This document shows, in pieces, positions 1 through 7,931 of a DNA stretch of 64,000 nt. Position numbers and translations under genes: made by a program. The notes beneath the pieces were generated by a model. That model searched no databases. It was not told the origin of the DNA and saw only the letters and a program-made list of their open reading frames with translations. Position 1 is the first letter of the stretch; every line of letters begins with the position of its first letter. This DNA is from Hyunsoonleella aquatilis (GTDB lineage Bacteria > Bacteroidota > Bacteroidia > Flavobacteriales > Flavobacteriaceae): positions 186,001 through 250,000 of the forward strand of contig NZ_JACNMF010000001.1 in the NCBI RefSeq assembly GCF_014270105.1, written 5' to 3'.

Positions 1-94
1 AAAAAATTAATAAAAGTTTTTTTGCACATTATTTGTAACATTTCTTTGCATTGTTAGTCTTATTGCAAAGCGCGTTCACCTAATCTACAAAGAG

Positions 95-796
95 ATGCTA
101 AAAATTAGCGGGTTACACAAATCCTATACCATCGGAGATTCCAGTTTACATGTATTAAAAGGCATTGATTTGTCTGTTGAAGAAGGCGAAATGGTGGCTA
201 TTATGGGCTCTTCAGGCTCTGGAAAATCAACATTGCTGAATATCATTGGGATGTTGGATGTGGCAGATTCGGGTGAATATATTTTGGACGGCCTTCCCAT
301 TAAAGACCTAACTGAAAAAAAGGCAGCCGTTTATCGCAATAAATTTTTAGGATTTATTTTTCAATCCTTCAACTTAATCAACTACAAGAATGCTTTGGAG
401 AACGTGGCATTGCCATTGTATTACCAAGGTTTAAAACGAAAGAAGCGTCAGGAATTAGGGATGTTTCATCTTGAAAAAGTGGGTTTGACCGATTGGGCGC
501 ATCACTTACCAAAAGAGCTTTCAGGTGGACAAAAACAAAGGGTAGCCATAGCCCGAGCCTTGGCAGCCAACCCCAAATTATTATTGGCGGATGAACCCAC
601 TGGGGCATTAGACACCACCACGTCATATGAAATTATGGAGTTCATTCAGCAATTAAATGACGAAGGCAAAACCATTTTGATGGTTACACACGAAGAGGAT
701 ATTGCTAACATGTGCAAGCGCATCGTTCGTCTGCGAGACGGCGTCATTATGGAAGATAAAAAAGTAACTCAGGTAAGAGCAGGTCAGCATGTTTGA
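95..796 (+). CDS. ABC transporter ATP-binding protein (MacB/LolD type)
   Basis: Cytoplasmic ATPase subunit that powers the two permeases encoded directly downstream. The 233-residue protein has all ABC motifs: Walker A GSSGSGKST (38-46), Q-loop Gln90, signature LSGGQ (142-146), Walker B LLLADE (162-167) and H-loop His199. The sequence around DEPTGALD is typical of the MacB/LolD/FtsE group, whose members move substrates out of the inner membrane or drive periplasmic machines by mechanotransmission. It overlaps the next gene by 8 bases, so translation is probably coupled. The ATG at 95 gives the usual family N-terminus. It is first in an operon with permeases, adaptor and TolC, which supports a MacAB-TolC-like exporter. 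The substrate cannot be deduced. Confidence 0.95.
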   Translation: MLKISGLHKSYTIGDSSLHVLKGIDLSVEEGEMVAIMGSSGSGKSTLLNIIGMLDVADSGEYILDGLPIKDLTEKKAAVYRNKFLGFIFQSFNLINYKNALENVALPLYYQGLKRKKRQELGMFHLEKVGLTDWAHHLPKELSGGQKQRVAIARALAANPKLLLADEPTGALDTTTSYEIMEFIQQLNDEGKTILMVTHEEDIANMCKRIVRLRDGVIMEDKKVTQVRAGQHV

Positions 797-2018
797 TTTA
801 GACCTTTGGCGGGAAATATTTCAGAGTATCAATAAGAACAGAACTCGGAGTTTGCTGTCTGGGTTTACCATAGCGTTTGCTATTTTGTTATTTACCATTC
901 TTTTCGGTATCGCCAACGGACTTCAAAATACCTTTGCCGAGGCTTTCGGAACGGATGCTTCAAATTCCATAGTGATTTATCCAGGACGAACCACTATTGC
1001 GCACAACGGACTTCAAGCGGGACGACGAATCCAGTTCAAAAATGAGGACCATCAATATATCCTCGATGAATTTGGTAATAAAGTGGAATTCATCACCTCA
1101 AAAATAAATCGAAACGCATCAGCTTCATTCAGGGGAGAAAAAAACACGTATGAGGTGCGCGCTATTCACCCGGAATACATGCATATCGAAAATAACGAGG
1201 TGCTCCAAGGACGTTATATCAATCAAAATGATTTAACACAGCGAACAAAAGTGGCTGTCATTGGTAGAGTAATTGATGAGGATTTATTCGCAGGGGTGGA
1301 CGCCATTGGCCAGTATATTAGTTTAAATGGGATTCCATTCAAAGTAGTAGGTATTTTTGGTGATGATGAGGGCGATAACGAAGAGAGTGTGGTTTACGTG
1401 CCTATCACCACTCAGCAAAGGGTGTATGGTAATAACGATTATATCGACATGATGCACCTAACCTATAACAGAAAATTGGGTTATAACCAGGCCTTGGATT
1501 TTGGAAATGCGTTGACTGCCAAATTAAAAAACAAGTTTAACGTTGCACGCGATGACCAAAGGGCCATACGTGTGTTTAACATGGCGGAGGGGACAAAAGC
1601 CGTCAATCAAATGACGGGGGTATTGACCTTTATCGTGTTTTTCATCGGGCTAGGGACCTTAATTGCGGGCATCATGGGGATTAGTAATATTATGGTATTT
1701 ATAGTAAAGGAGCGTTCGAAAGAAATCGGTATTCGTAAAGCATTGGGCGCATCGCCTAAGTCCATTGTATCCATCATTTTGTTAGAATCTGTCCTTATTA
1801 CCTCATTCGCTGGGTATTTTGGATTATTGATTGGCGTTGGGGTACTGGAATGGGTTGGACCAAGCCTGAAGCAATATTTTATAACGAATCCCAGCATTGA
1901 TATTTATATAGTGATTGGAGCCACGTTTACGTTGATATTTTCTGGTGTGATAGCCGGATATTTGCCAGCGCATAAGGCTTCAAAAATTAAACCAATTGTA
2001 GCACTAAGAGACGACTAA
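789..2018 (+). CDS. ABC transporter permease, MacB/FtsX family (first of two)
   Basis: Inner-membrane subunit of the exporter. The 409-residue protein has the MacB layout: one N-terminal membrane helix (about 22-44), a large periplasmic MacB-PCD-like domain (about 45-275), then three helices (about 278-305, 330-352, 370-395) forming the FtsX domain. The cytoplasmic loop after the second helix carries ERSKEIGIRKALGA, the family coupling motif. E. coli MacB fuses ATPase and permease in one chain and works as a homodimer. Here the ATPase is separate and two different permeases follow it, so a heterodimer is likely (inference). It starts inside the ATPase gene and ends 4 bases before the second permease. 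Confidence 0.94.
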   Translation: MFDLDLWREIFQSINKNRTRSLLSGFTIAFAILLFTILFGIANGLQNTFAEAFGTDASNSIVIYPGRTTIAHNGLQAGRRIQFKNEDHQYILDEFGNKVEFITSKINRNASASFRGEKNTYEVRAIHPEYMHIENNEVLQGRYINQNDLTQRTKVAVIGRVIDEDLFAGVDAIGQYISLNGIPFKVVGIFGDDEGDNEESVVYVPITTQQRVYGNNDYIDMMHLTYNRKLGYNQALDFGNALTAKLKNKFNVARDDQRAIRVFNMAEGTKAVNQMTGVLTFIVFFIGLGTLIAGIMGISNIMVFIVKERSKEIGIRKALGASPKSIVSIILLESVLITSFAGYFGLLIGVGVLEWVGPSLKQYFITNPSIDIYIVIGATFTLIFSGVIAGYLPAHKASKIKPIVALRDD

Positions 2019-2022
2019 CGCG

Positions 2023-3264
2023 ATGCGATTTTTATTCGACAGAGATACATGGCAGGAATTGTACGATAGTATTCGTAAAAATAAGTTGCGCACACTCGTG
2101 ACTATTTTTGGAGTGGGCTTTGGGATCTTTTTATTGGTGGTGCTTTTGGGGTCTGCCAAAGGAATGGAGAATAGTTTTAACCGATTGTTCAGCGATTTTG
2201 CTACCAATACTGTTTTTATTTGGGGGCAACGTACCAACAAGCCATTTAAAGGATTTCAGGAAGGTAGGCGTGTCCCGATATATTTGGAGGATACCGAAAG
2301 GATTGAAAAAAACGTTGAGGGCGTTGAATTTGTGGTTCCCAGAAATCAAAGGATGGCGCAGGTCACACGAAATTTTTTATCTGGCAACTTTTCATTGGCC
2401 GGGGATTATCCAATGTTGGATGAGGTAGAAAAAAAGAAACTCATTAACGGACGCTTTATTAATTCCAACGACATTGAAAACAAGAAAAAAGTTACCGTCA
2501 TTTCTGAAGATGTATTCAAACAACTTTTCGAAAAAGATGAAAAGGCCATTGGGAAATATGTGGTGATAAACAATATCAGTTTTATGGTCATTGGTGTATT
2601 CAAGGTGTCCAATATCAATATGGGTCCACCGATTAATATGCACATCCCGTTTACCACCTTTCAGCAGATTTACAACCAAGGGCGAAACATCGGATGGATG
2701 GTGGTAAGTGCCAAGCCTGAATATGATATTGTTCAAATTGAGCAGGATAGCAAACTATTGCTTAAGAATGTGCACGACATTCACCCCGATGACCGAAGGG
2801 CATACGGTAGTGCCAATGCTGGGAAGGAATTTGGCAAAGTAACAGGCTTTTTAACTGGAATGCAATTTTTAACCTGGTTTGTTGGGATTGCCACCTTGAT
2901 AGCTGGTGTATTTGCTATTGGAAATATATTGTTGATTACGGTTAGAGAGCGCACCAAAGAAATCGGTTTACGACGGGCTATTGGAGCGACACCTTTCGAA
3001 ATAAAAAGCCAAATCATATTGGAAGCGATAGTGCTGTGCCTTATCGCCAGCCTTATTGGGATTATTGTTGGGGGCTATGTGCTGATGTTCATCAATCAAT
3101 TTTATGGACAAGGCGAGGATGCCACTTTAGTGAACCCCTCAGTATCAATTGGCGTAGTGTTTTTGGCATTAATTATACTTGTTGTTTTGGGCAGCTTGAT
3201 AGGAATGATTCCTGCCTTTAAAGCCACAAGTGTGAAACCTATAGATGCATTAAGAGAAGAATAA
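2023..3264 (+). CDS. ABC transporter permease, MacB/FtsX family (second of two)
   Basis: Second inner-membrane permease, 413 residues, with the same topology as its neighbour: helix at about 22-44, periplasmic domain, then three C-terminal helices (about 282-308, 332-356, 373-397). The coupling segment ERTKEIGLRRAIGA (about 309-322) matches the ERSKEIGIRKALGA of the first permease, yet the periplasmic domains have diverged. The pair therefore looks like an old duplication specialised for a heterodimer. It lies 4 bases after the first permease and 12 bases before the adaptor gene. Specific substrate unknown; antibiotic, lipoprotein or peptide export are all possible for this family. Confidence 0.94.
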   Translation: MRFLFDRDTWQELYDSIRKNKLRTLVTIFGVGFGIFLLVVLLGSAKGMENSFNRLFSDFATNTVFIWGQRTNKPFKGFQEGRRVPIYLEDTERIEKNVEGVEFVVPRNQRMAQVTRNFLSGNFSLAGDYPMLDEVEKKKLINGRFINSNDIENKKKVTVISEDVFKQLFEKDEKAIGKYVVINNISFMVIGVFKVSNINMGPPINMHIPFTTFQQIYNQGRNIGWMVVSAKPEYDIVQIEQDSKLLLKNVHDIHPDDRRAYGSANAGKEFGKVTGFLTGMQFLTWFVGIATLIAGVFAIGNILLITVRERTKEIGLRRAIGATPFEIKSQIILEAIVLCLIASLIGIIVGGYVLMFINQFYGQGEDATLVNPSVSIGVVFLALIILVVLGSLIGMIPAFKATSVKPIDALREE

Positions 3265-3276
3265 ACAATCAAAAAA

Positions 3277-4422
3277 ATGAATAAAACGTTAAAGATTATT
3301 TTAATATTGGTAGTGGTGATACTGCTGATGTTTGTGTTGAAATATTTTGTGGATGCCAATTCCAAAGACATCGAGGAATTTTCGGTGGCCGAACCATTTT
3401 ACACATCGATAAATTCGAAAGCCGTGGCCACCGGAAAGCTTAACCCCGAAGAGGAAATCGAGCTGAAGCCCCAAATATCTGGAATTGTGGATGAAATTGT
3501 TGTAGAGGAAGGCGATAGGGTTAAAAAAGGCGATTTAGTTGCAAAAATTAGGGTAGTTCCGAACGAGCAGAGTTTGGCCAATGCCCAAAGTAGAATTGCA
3601 ACGGCAAAACTAGCTTTTGAAAATGCAAAGACGCAATACCAAAGGGATAAGAAGATATTTGAAAAAGGCGTAATCTCCATTCAGACCTTCGAGAATAGTG
3701 AACTGAGTTATAATCAGGCTAGGGAATCATTGGTCCAAGCGCAGAACGACTATCAAATTATCAAAAGAGGATCGCTTTCCGGAGGAAGTACAGCCAACAC
3801 CAATATTATTGCCCAGATTTCAGGTACTATTCTGGAAATCCCGGTGCGCGAGGGTGACCAGGTTATTCAGAGTAACAACTTCAATGCAGGAACAACAATT
3901 GCCACCCTTGCGGACATGAGCAATATGATTTTTGAGGGAAAAGTAGATGAGGCCGAAGTTGGTAAATTGGAAGAGGGTAGAGACATCACGGTTATTCTTG
4001 GAGCAATTAATGACAAAGAGTTTCCCGCAAAATTAACTTTCGTTGCCCCAAAAGGAAAGGAAGAAAATGGAGCTGTTCAGTTTACAGTCAAAGCCAATGT
4101 GATGTTGGACACCGTTACTAATGTTCGCGCGGGATACAGCGCCAATGCCGAAATTGATATTGAAGGGAAAGATAGTGTTTTGGCTATCAAGGAAGCATTG
4201 TTACAATATCGAAGACAAAGCGATAAGCCATTTGTAGAGGTTCAGGATGAGGATGGGAATTTTAAACGTAAAAATGTTAAGCTTGGTGTTTCCGATGGGA
4301 TAAATGTTGAAATTATTGAGGGTGTCGAAGAAGGCGATAAAATCAAAGTATGGAATAAAGCATCAGAAGAAGAGGAAGAAGAAATGGATGATGACAAAAG
4401 AAGGGAAAGAAAGGCGAAATAA
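3277..4422 (+). CDS. Membrane fusion protein (HlyD/MacA-like periplasmic adaptor)
   Basis: Periplasmic adaptor linking the permeases to the outer-membrane channel. It has 381 residues: an N-terminal membrane anchor (about 4-21), two halves of a lipoyl/barrel-sandwich domain (about 60-90 and 180-215) flanking an alpha-helical hairpin (about 95-165, rich in Ala, Gln and Glu), then beta-barrel and membrane-proximal domains. The C-terminus is strongly charged, with a run of Glu followed by Asp/Lys/Arg, and probably disordered. The stop codon overlaps the TolC gene start by one base (TAATG), a sign of translational coupling. Order ATPase-permease-permease-adaptor-TolC fits a complete tripartite exporter. 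Confidence 0.93.
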   Translation: MNKTLKIILILVVVILLMFVLKYFVDANSKDIEEFSVAEPFYTSINSKAVATGKLNPEEEIELKPQISGIVDEIVVEEGDRVKKGDLVAKIRVVPNEQSLANAQSRIATAKLAFENAKTQYQRDKKIFEKGVISIQTFENSELSYNQARESLVQAQNDYQIIKRGSLSGGSTANTNIIAQISGTILEIPVREGDQVIQSNNFNAGTTIATLADMSNMIFEGKVDEAEVGKLEEGRDITVILGAINDKEFPAKLTFVAPKGKEENGAVQFTVKANVMLDTVTNVRAGYSANAEIDIEGKDSVLAIKEALLQYRRQSDKPFVEVQDEDGNFKRKNVKLGVSDGINVEIIEGVEEGDKIKVWNKASEEEEEEMDDDKRRERKAK

Positions 4423-5870
4423 TGAAAGTAAAACGAAAATTTAAGATACTCGCTGGTTTTCTGTTTTTAGGATTTCTGGCAACGGCACAACCCAAGCAAT
4501 GGACGCTTTTGGAATGCGTTAATCACGCGTTGGAAAACAATATTTCCATTAAGCAAAGTGCACTAGATTTGCAGCAGGGAGAAATCAACAAACTGGATGC
4601 CAAAGGCAATTTTTTGCCGTCGTTCAATGCGTCTGCCTCGCATTCTTGGAATATCGGTTTGAACCAGAACATCACCACTGGATTATTGGAAAACCAAACG
4701 ACACAGTTTACATCGTTCGGGTTGGCCTCAAACGTTACGCTTTATAGTGGACTCCAGAATATCAATCAATTGCATCGCTCTAATTTGGCGATTTTGGCCA
4801 GTCAATATCGATTGGCGGATATGAAAGATGACATCTCACTGTTCGTAGCCAATTCGTTTTTGCAGATTCTATTTAACAAGGAACAATTAAAAGTTCAACA
4901 GGCACAATACGAGGTGTCAAAACAAGAGTTGGACCGTGGTATCGAATTGGTAGATGCTGGTGTTTTGCCAAAGGGGGATGTATTGGAACTCAAAGCCACC
5001 GTGGCTTCTCAGGAACAGCAGATTGTAAATACAGAAAATGCCATTTTACTCTCGAAGATTAGTTTGGCCCAGGTACTACTAATTGATGACTATCAAAATT
5101 TTGATATAGTGGATTCGGATTATAATGTGCCATTAACCACTGTACTGGACGAATCGCCTCAAAGCATTCTAGATAAGGCAAAAGAAAATAGATACGATTT
5201 GAAAATTGCCGAGGCCAATATTGAATTGGCGGAATATGATTTAAAGCTCGCTAAAGGCAATTTGCAACCAACGCTGTCGGCGTTTTATAACTATAATACA
5301 AGGGCTTCCGACAGTGATAGGGTGTTAGGATTTGATAGTACACCGGATGGTACAACGATGCCCATAGGCTTTGTGGAAAGCACTGGGGAAACCGTGGTTG
5401 CTCCAAACTTCAACACTACTCGAATCGTCGGAGGACCGGATGCACTCTTCGACCAATTTAGCTTAAACGATGGGCATTCTTTTGGAGTACAGCTAAGGGT
5501 TCCGATTTTTAACGGCTTGTCTGCGCGAAACAACATCAAAAGAAATAGTGTAAATTTGGAGCGCTCCAAAAACCAGTTCGAACAGTCGAAATTGGATTTG
5601 GAAACCGAAGTTTATCAGGCACTTAATGATGCCAAAGGTGCGTCAAAAGCTTACGAGGCCGCTTTAAAAACATTGGATGCTCGAGAGGAGGCGTTTAATT
5701 ATTCAAAAGAACGCTATAATGTGGGGCTGATGAACTCCTTCGATTTTAGTCAATCCCAAGCGCGGTTTGAGCAGGCGCAAAGCGATGCTGTGCGGACCAA
5801 GTACGATTATATTTTTAAACTAAAGGTATTGGAGTTTTACTTCGGAATTCCAATAGCGAATATAAATTAA
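4422..5870 (+). CDS. TolC family outer-membrane efflux protein
   Basis: Outer-membrane channel of the tripartite exporter. The 482-residue protein begins with a signal peptide (basic MKVKRK, hydrophobic core, probable cleavage after TAQ near residue 22). It then shows the two-fold OEP repeat: long helical segments separated by beta-barrel strands (about 45-110 and 285-370). The second half has a long Ala/Gln/Glu-rich helix ending in the typical FDFSQSQARFEQAQ segment. Length is normal for TolC homologues. It begins on the last base of the adaptor stop codon and is followed after 4 bases by tsaB. Confidence 0.94.
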   Translation: MKVKRKFKILAGFLFLGFLATAQPKQWTLLECVNHALENNISIKQSALDLQQGEINKLDAKGNFLPSFNASASHSWNIGLNQNITTGLLENQTTQFTSFGLASNVTLYSGLQNINQLHRSNLAILASQYRLADMKDDISLFVANSFLQILFNKEQLKVQQAQYEVSKQELDRGIELVDAGVLPKGDVLELKATVASQEQQIVNTENAILLSKISLAQVLLIDDYQNFDIVDSDYNVPLTTVLDESPQSILDKAKENRYDLKIAEANIELAEYDLKLAKGNLQPTLSAFYNYNTRASDSDRVLGFDSTPDGTTMPIGFVESTGETVVAPNFNTTRIVGGPDALFDQFSLNDGHSFGVQLRVPIFNGLSARNNIKRNSVNLERSKNQFEQSKLDLETEVYQALNDAKGASKAYEAALKTLDAREEAFNYSKERYNVGLMNSFDFSQSQARFEQAQSDAVRTKYDYIFKLKVLEFYFGIPIANIN

Positions 5871-5874
5871 CAAA

Positions 5875-6552
5875 TTGGCGCTACTACTTAACCTTGAAAC
5901 GGCTACCACAAACTGTTCAGTTGCGGTTTCACAGGACGGCAAAACAATCGCATTAAAACAAGACAGACGAAACGGGTATTCACATGCCGAAAAACTGCAT
6001 GTGTTTATTGACGAGGCATTAAAAATTGCCAAGGTAGATAAAACTGAATTGGATGCTATCGCAATTAGCAAAGGCCCGGGGTCATACACAGGTCTGCGAA
6101 TTGGAGTGTCAACTGCAAAGGGATTGTCCTTTGCTTTGGATAAACCTCTAATTTCAGTACCAACCTTGGAAGTTTTGGCGCGACAGATTGAAGCAGATTT
6201 TGGGGTAATTGTTCCCATGTTGGATGCGCGACGGATGGAAGTGTATTCCGCAATTTTCGATTCGAATTACAATCCACTTCGCGAAACACAAGCCCAAATT
6301 TTGGATGAAAACGCTTTTTCTGAATATTTGGAAAGAGGAGAAGTTTGTTTTATTGGTAATGGAGTTGAAAAAACCAAAACATTAATAAATCATCCCAATG
6401 TCGTTTTTATCGAGGATAAATTACCTTCTGCAAATGAAATGGGAATGTTGGCCGAGCAGAAATATAATCAGACTGATTTTGAGGATGTCGCCTATTTTGA
6501 GCCCTACTATCTCAAAGATTTTGTAGCCTTAAAACCCAAGCCACGGGCATAA
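5875..6552 (+). CDS. tsaB: tRNA threonylcarbamoyladenosine biosynthesis protein TsaB
   Basis: Partner of TsaD in the complex that transfers threonylcarbamoyl to A37 of ANN-decoding tRNAs. The 225-residue protein starts with the ASKHA-fold strand MALLLNLETAT and carries the diagnostic GPGSYTGLRIG (67-77). The start codon is TTG at 5875, four bases after the tolC stop; no ATG gives the conserved N-terminal strand. TsaB is an inactive paralogue of TsaD that acts as a scaffold. Attachment to the efflux operon is probably positional rather than functional. The gene is followed by a hairpin whose T-run faces the opposite strand. Confidence 0.93.
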   Translation: MALLLNLETATTNCSVAVSQDGKTIALKQDRRNGYSHAEKLHVFIDEALKIAKVDKTELDAIAISKGPGSYTGLRIGVSTAKGLSFALDKPLISVPTLEVLARQIEADFGVIVPMLDARRMEVYSAIFDSNYNPLRETQAQILDENAFSEYLERGEVCFIGNGVEKTKTLINHPNVVFIEDKLPSANEMGMLAEQKYNQTDFEDVAYFEPYYLKDFVALKPKPRA

Positions 6553-6586
6553 AAAGACCTGACAGCTTATTGAAGTCTGTCAGGTC
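6551..6586 (-). terminator. Terminator of the MscS-like gene
   Basis: Perfect 10-base inverted repeat GACCTGACAG/CTGTCAGGTC (6556-6565 and 6577-6586). Read on the minus strand it is followed by five T, so it looks like an intrinsic terminator for the mscS-like gene ending at 6611. On the plus strand the T-run is missing, so tsaB may be terminated less efficiently. Confidence 0.8.
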
Positions 6587-6610
6587 TGAAAGTTATTTGA
6601 ATCAGAAGGA

Positions 6611-7426
6611 TTAGCCTTTCTTTTGAATTTCAACTTGATGTGGGTAAGGAATTTCGATACCAGCCTTATCAAGTGCTTCTTTTACATCTTCAGTAACTCC
6701 GAAGTACACGTCCCAATAATCGTCTGCTGTACTCCATGGTCTTACTGCAAAATTGATTGAGCTATCAGCTAACTCAGATACGTTTACCGTTGGTGCAGGT
6801 TCTTTTAACACTTTAGGGTGTGAGGTCAGCACATTCATTAAAACTTCTTTAGTTTTTTTAATGTCAGAATCATAACCAACACCAAAAACCAAGTCCACAC
6901 GGCGCGTACCTTCGGTAGTATAATTAATGATATTTCCGTTGGACAAGGAGCCATTTGGAATAATAATTTCCCTGTTGGACAACCCGGTCAATTTGGTAGT
7001 AAAAATTTCGATTTCTTTTACAACACCAAGTTCTCCTTGGGCCTCGATTAAATCGCCTATTTTAAAAGGTTTGAATATCATGATTAAAACGCCACCTGCA
7101 AAATTCCCGAGTGAGCCTTGTAATGCTAAACCAATAGCCAAACCAGCCGCAGCTAAAATTGCGGCAAACGAAGTGGTTTCTACGCCAACGGTTCCAAGCA
7201 CGACGATAATCAAAACAATCTTTAATATCCAGCCCAGCATGTTCAACAAAAACTTTTGAAGGCTTTCGTCGTAATCTCTTTTGGACATTACTTTTTTAGT
7301 GCCTTTCAATACTTTTTTGATTACCCATGAACCGATAATCCATATAATAATTGCGCCTAAAATCTTAAGCCCGTAATCCAAGGCTAATTCAAGCCATTTC
7401 TCAGTGTCAATGTTTTCTAAATCCAT
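6611..7426 (-). CDS. Small-conductance mechanosensitive ion channel (MscS family)
   Basis: Inner-membrane channel that opens under membrane tension during hypo-osmotic shock. It has about 271 residues, with three membrane segments (about 15-40, 60-82, 84-115) and the pore-lining helix rich in Ala and Gly (AAILAAAGLAIGLALQGSLG). A beta domain follows (FKIGDLIE) and then the cytoplasmic C-terminal domain. Size and layout match E. coli MscS (286 residues). The frame is open to a TTG at 7447, but the ATG at 7426 gives a normal N-terminus and was chosen. It is transcribed alone, downstream of a dispersed repeat and upstream of its own terminator. Confidence 0.93.
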   Translation of the reverse strand: MDLENIDTEKWLELALDYGLKILGAIIIWIIGSWVIKKVLKGTKKVMSKRDYDESLQKFLLNMLGWILKIVLIIVVLGTVGVETTSFAAILAAAGLAIGLALQGSLGNFAGGVLIMIFKPFKIGDLIEAQGELGVVKEIEIFTTKLTGLSNREIIIPNGSLSNGNIINYTTEGTRRVDLVFGVGYDSDIKKTKEVLMNVLTSHPKVLKEPAPTVNVSELADSSINFAVRPWSTADDYWDVYFGVTEDVKEALDKAGIEIPYPHQVEIQKKG

Positions 7427-7521
7427 AATGTGTAGTTTTTCAGTCAAAGCAAAATTAAAAACAATGCTTTAGTTTTTAAGTGATTAAATGATAAAAAAAT
7501 GTTTAATTAATTAGAAAATCC

Positions 7522-7584
7522 TTAACGCTATGCGTTAAAGTTTCCTTTGAACCTGTCATTCCCGTGAAAAAGGGAATCTAAATA
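7522..7584 (+). repeat. Compound two-hairpin dispersed repeat, copy A
   Basis: First of three copies of a two-module element (others near 37464 and 46975). Module 1 is a hairpin TTAACGC/GCGTTAA (7522-7528, 7532-7538). A conserved linker follows (TTTCCTTTGAACCTGTC). Module 2 is a hairpin ATTCCC/GGGAAT (7558-7563, 7572-7577) followed by CTAAATAAA. The right end overlaps the DUF1304 gene by seven bases (7578-7584) and supplies its stop codon on the minus strand. Confidence 0.75.
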
Positions 7585-7931
7585 AAGCAAAAAATTAAGG
7601 CAATAATTGCAGGAATTGCCTGCACGAAAAATAGTTTTATTTGCTTTGTGGAATAAGACCCATAAATACCCGCAATAGTCACACAAACCAAAAAGAAAAT
7701 CGCAATATTTTTATCGTTTGAAATGAGCGAGAAAATTAAACCGGCGGCCATGAACCCATTGTAAAGCCCTTGGTTGGCGGCCAAAACCTTTGTTTCTTCA
7801 GCGAACTCCTTCGATTTTAAACCAAAAGTTTTGATACCCTTAGGCTTGGTCCATAAAAACATTTCCAAAACTAAAAAATAGAAATGTTCCAACGCAACGA
7901 TGCTTATTAAAACGACAGCTAAAGTACTCAT
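7578..7931 (-). CDS. DUF1304 family small membrane protein
   Basis: Integral membrane protein of 117 residues, a normal length for DUF1304 proteins, whose function is not established. It has four predicted membrane helices (about 2-25, 55-70, 76-93, 97-116). The loop after the first helix ([17 protein letters not shown]) is the most recognisable family segment, and [13 protein letters not shown] marks the second helix. It starts within the last codon of the upstream thioredoxin-domain gene (ATGA overlap of 4 bases), so the two are co-transcribed and translationally coupled. Its stop codon lies in a dispersed repeat, so the C-terminus may have been altered when the repeat inserted. Confidence 0.88.
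   Translation of the reverse strand: MSTLAVVLISIVALEHFYFLVLEMFLWTKPKGIKTFGLKSKEFAEETKVLAANQGLYNGFMAAGLIFSLISNDKNIAIFFLVCVTIAGIYGSYSTKQIKLFFVQAIPAIIALIFCFI

Noticed and set aside
1-94. Bacteroidota promoter upstream of the export operon
   Set aside because: TTTG and TTTCTTTG are present at 21-24 and 41-48, but spacing (16) and the -7 mismatch to TAnnTTTG are too weak.
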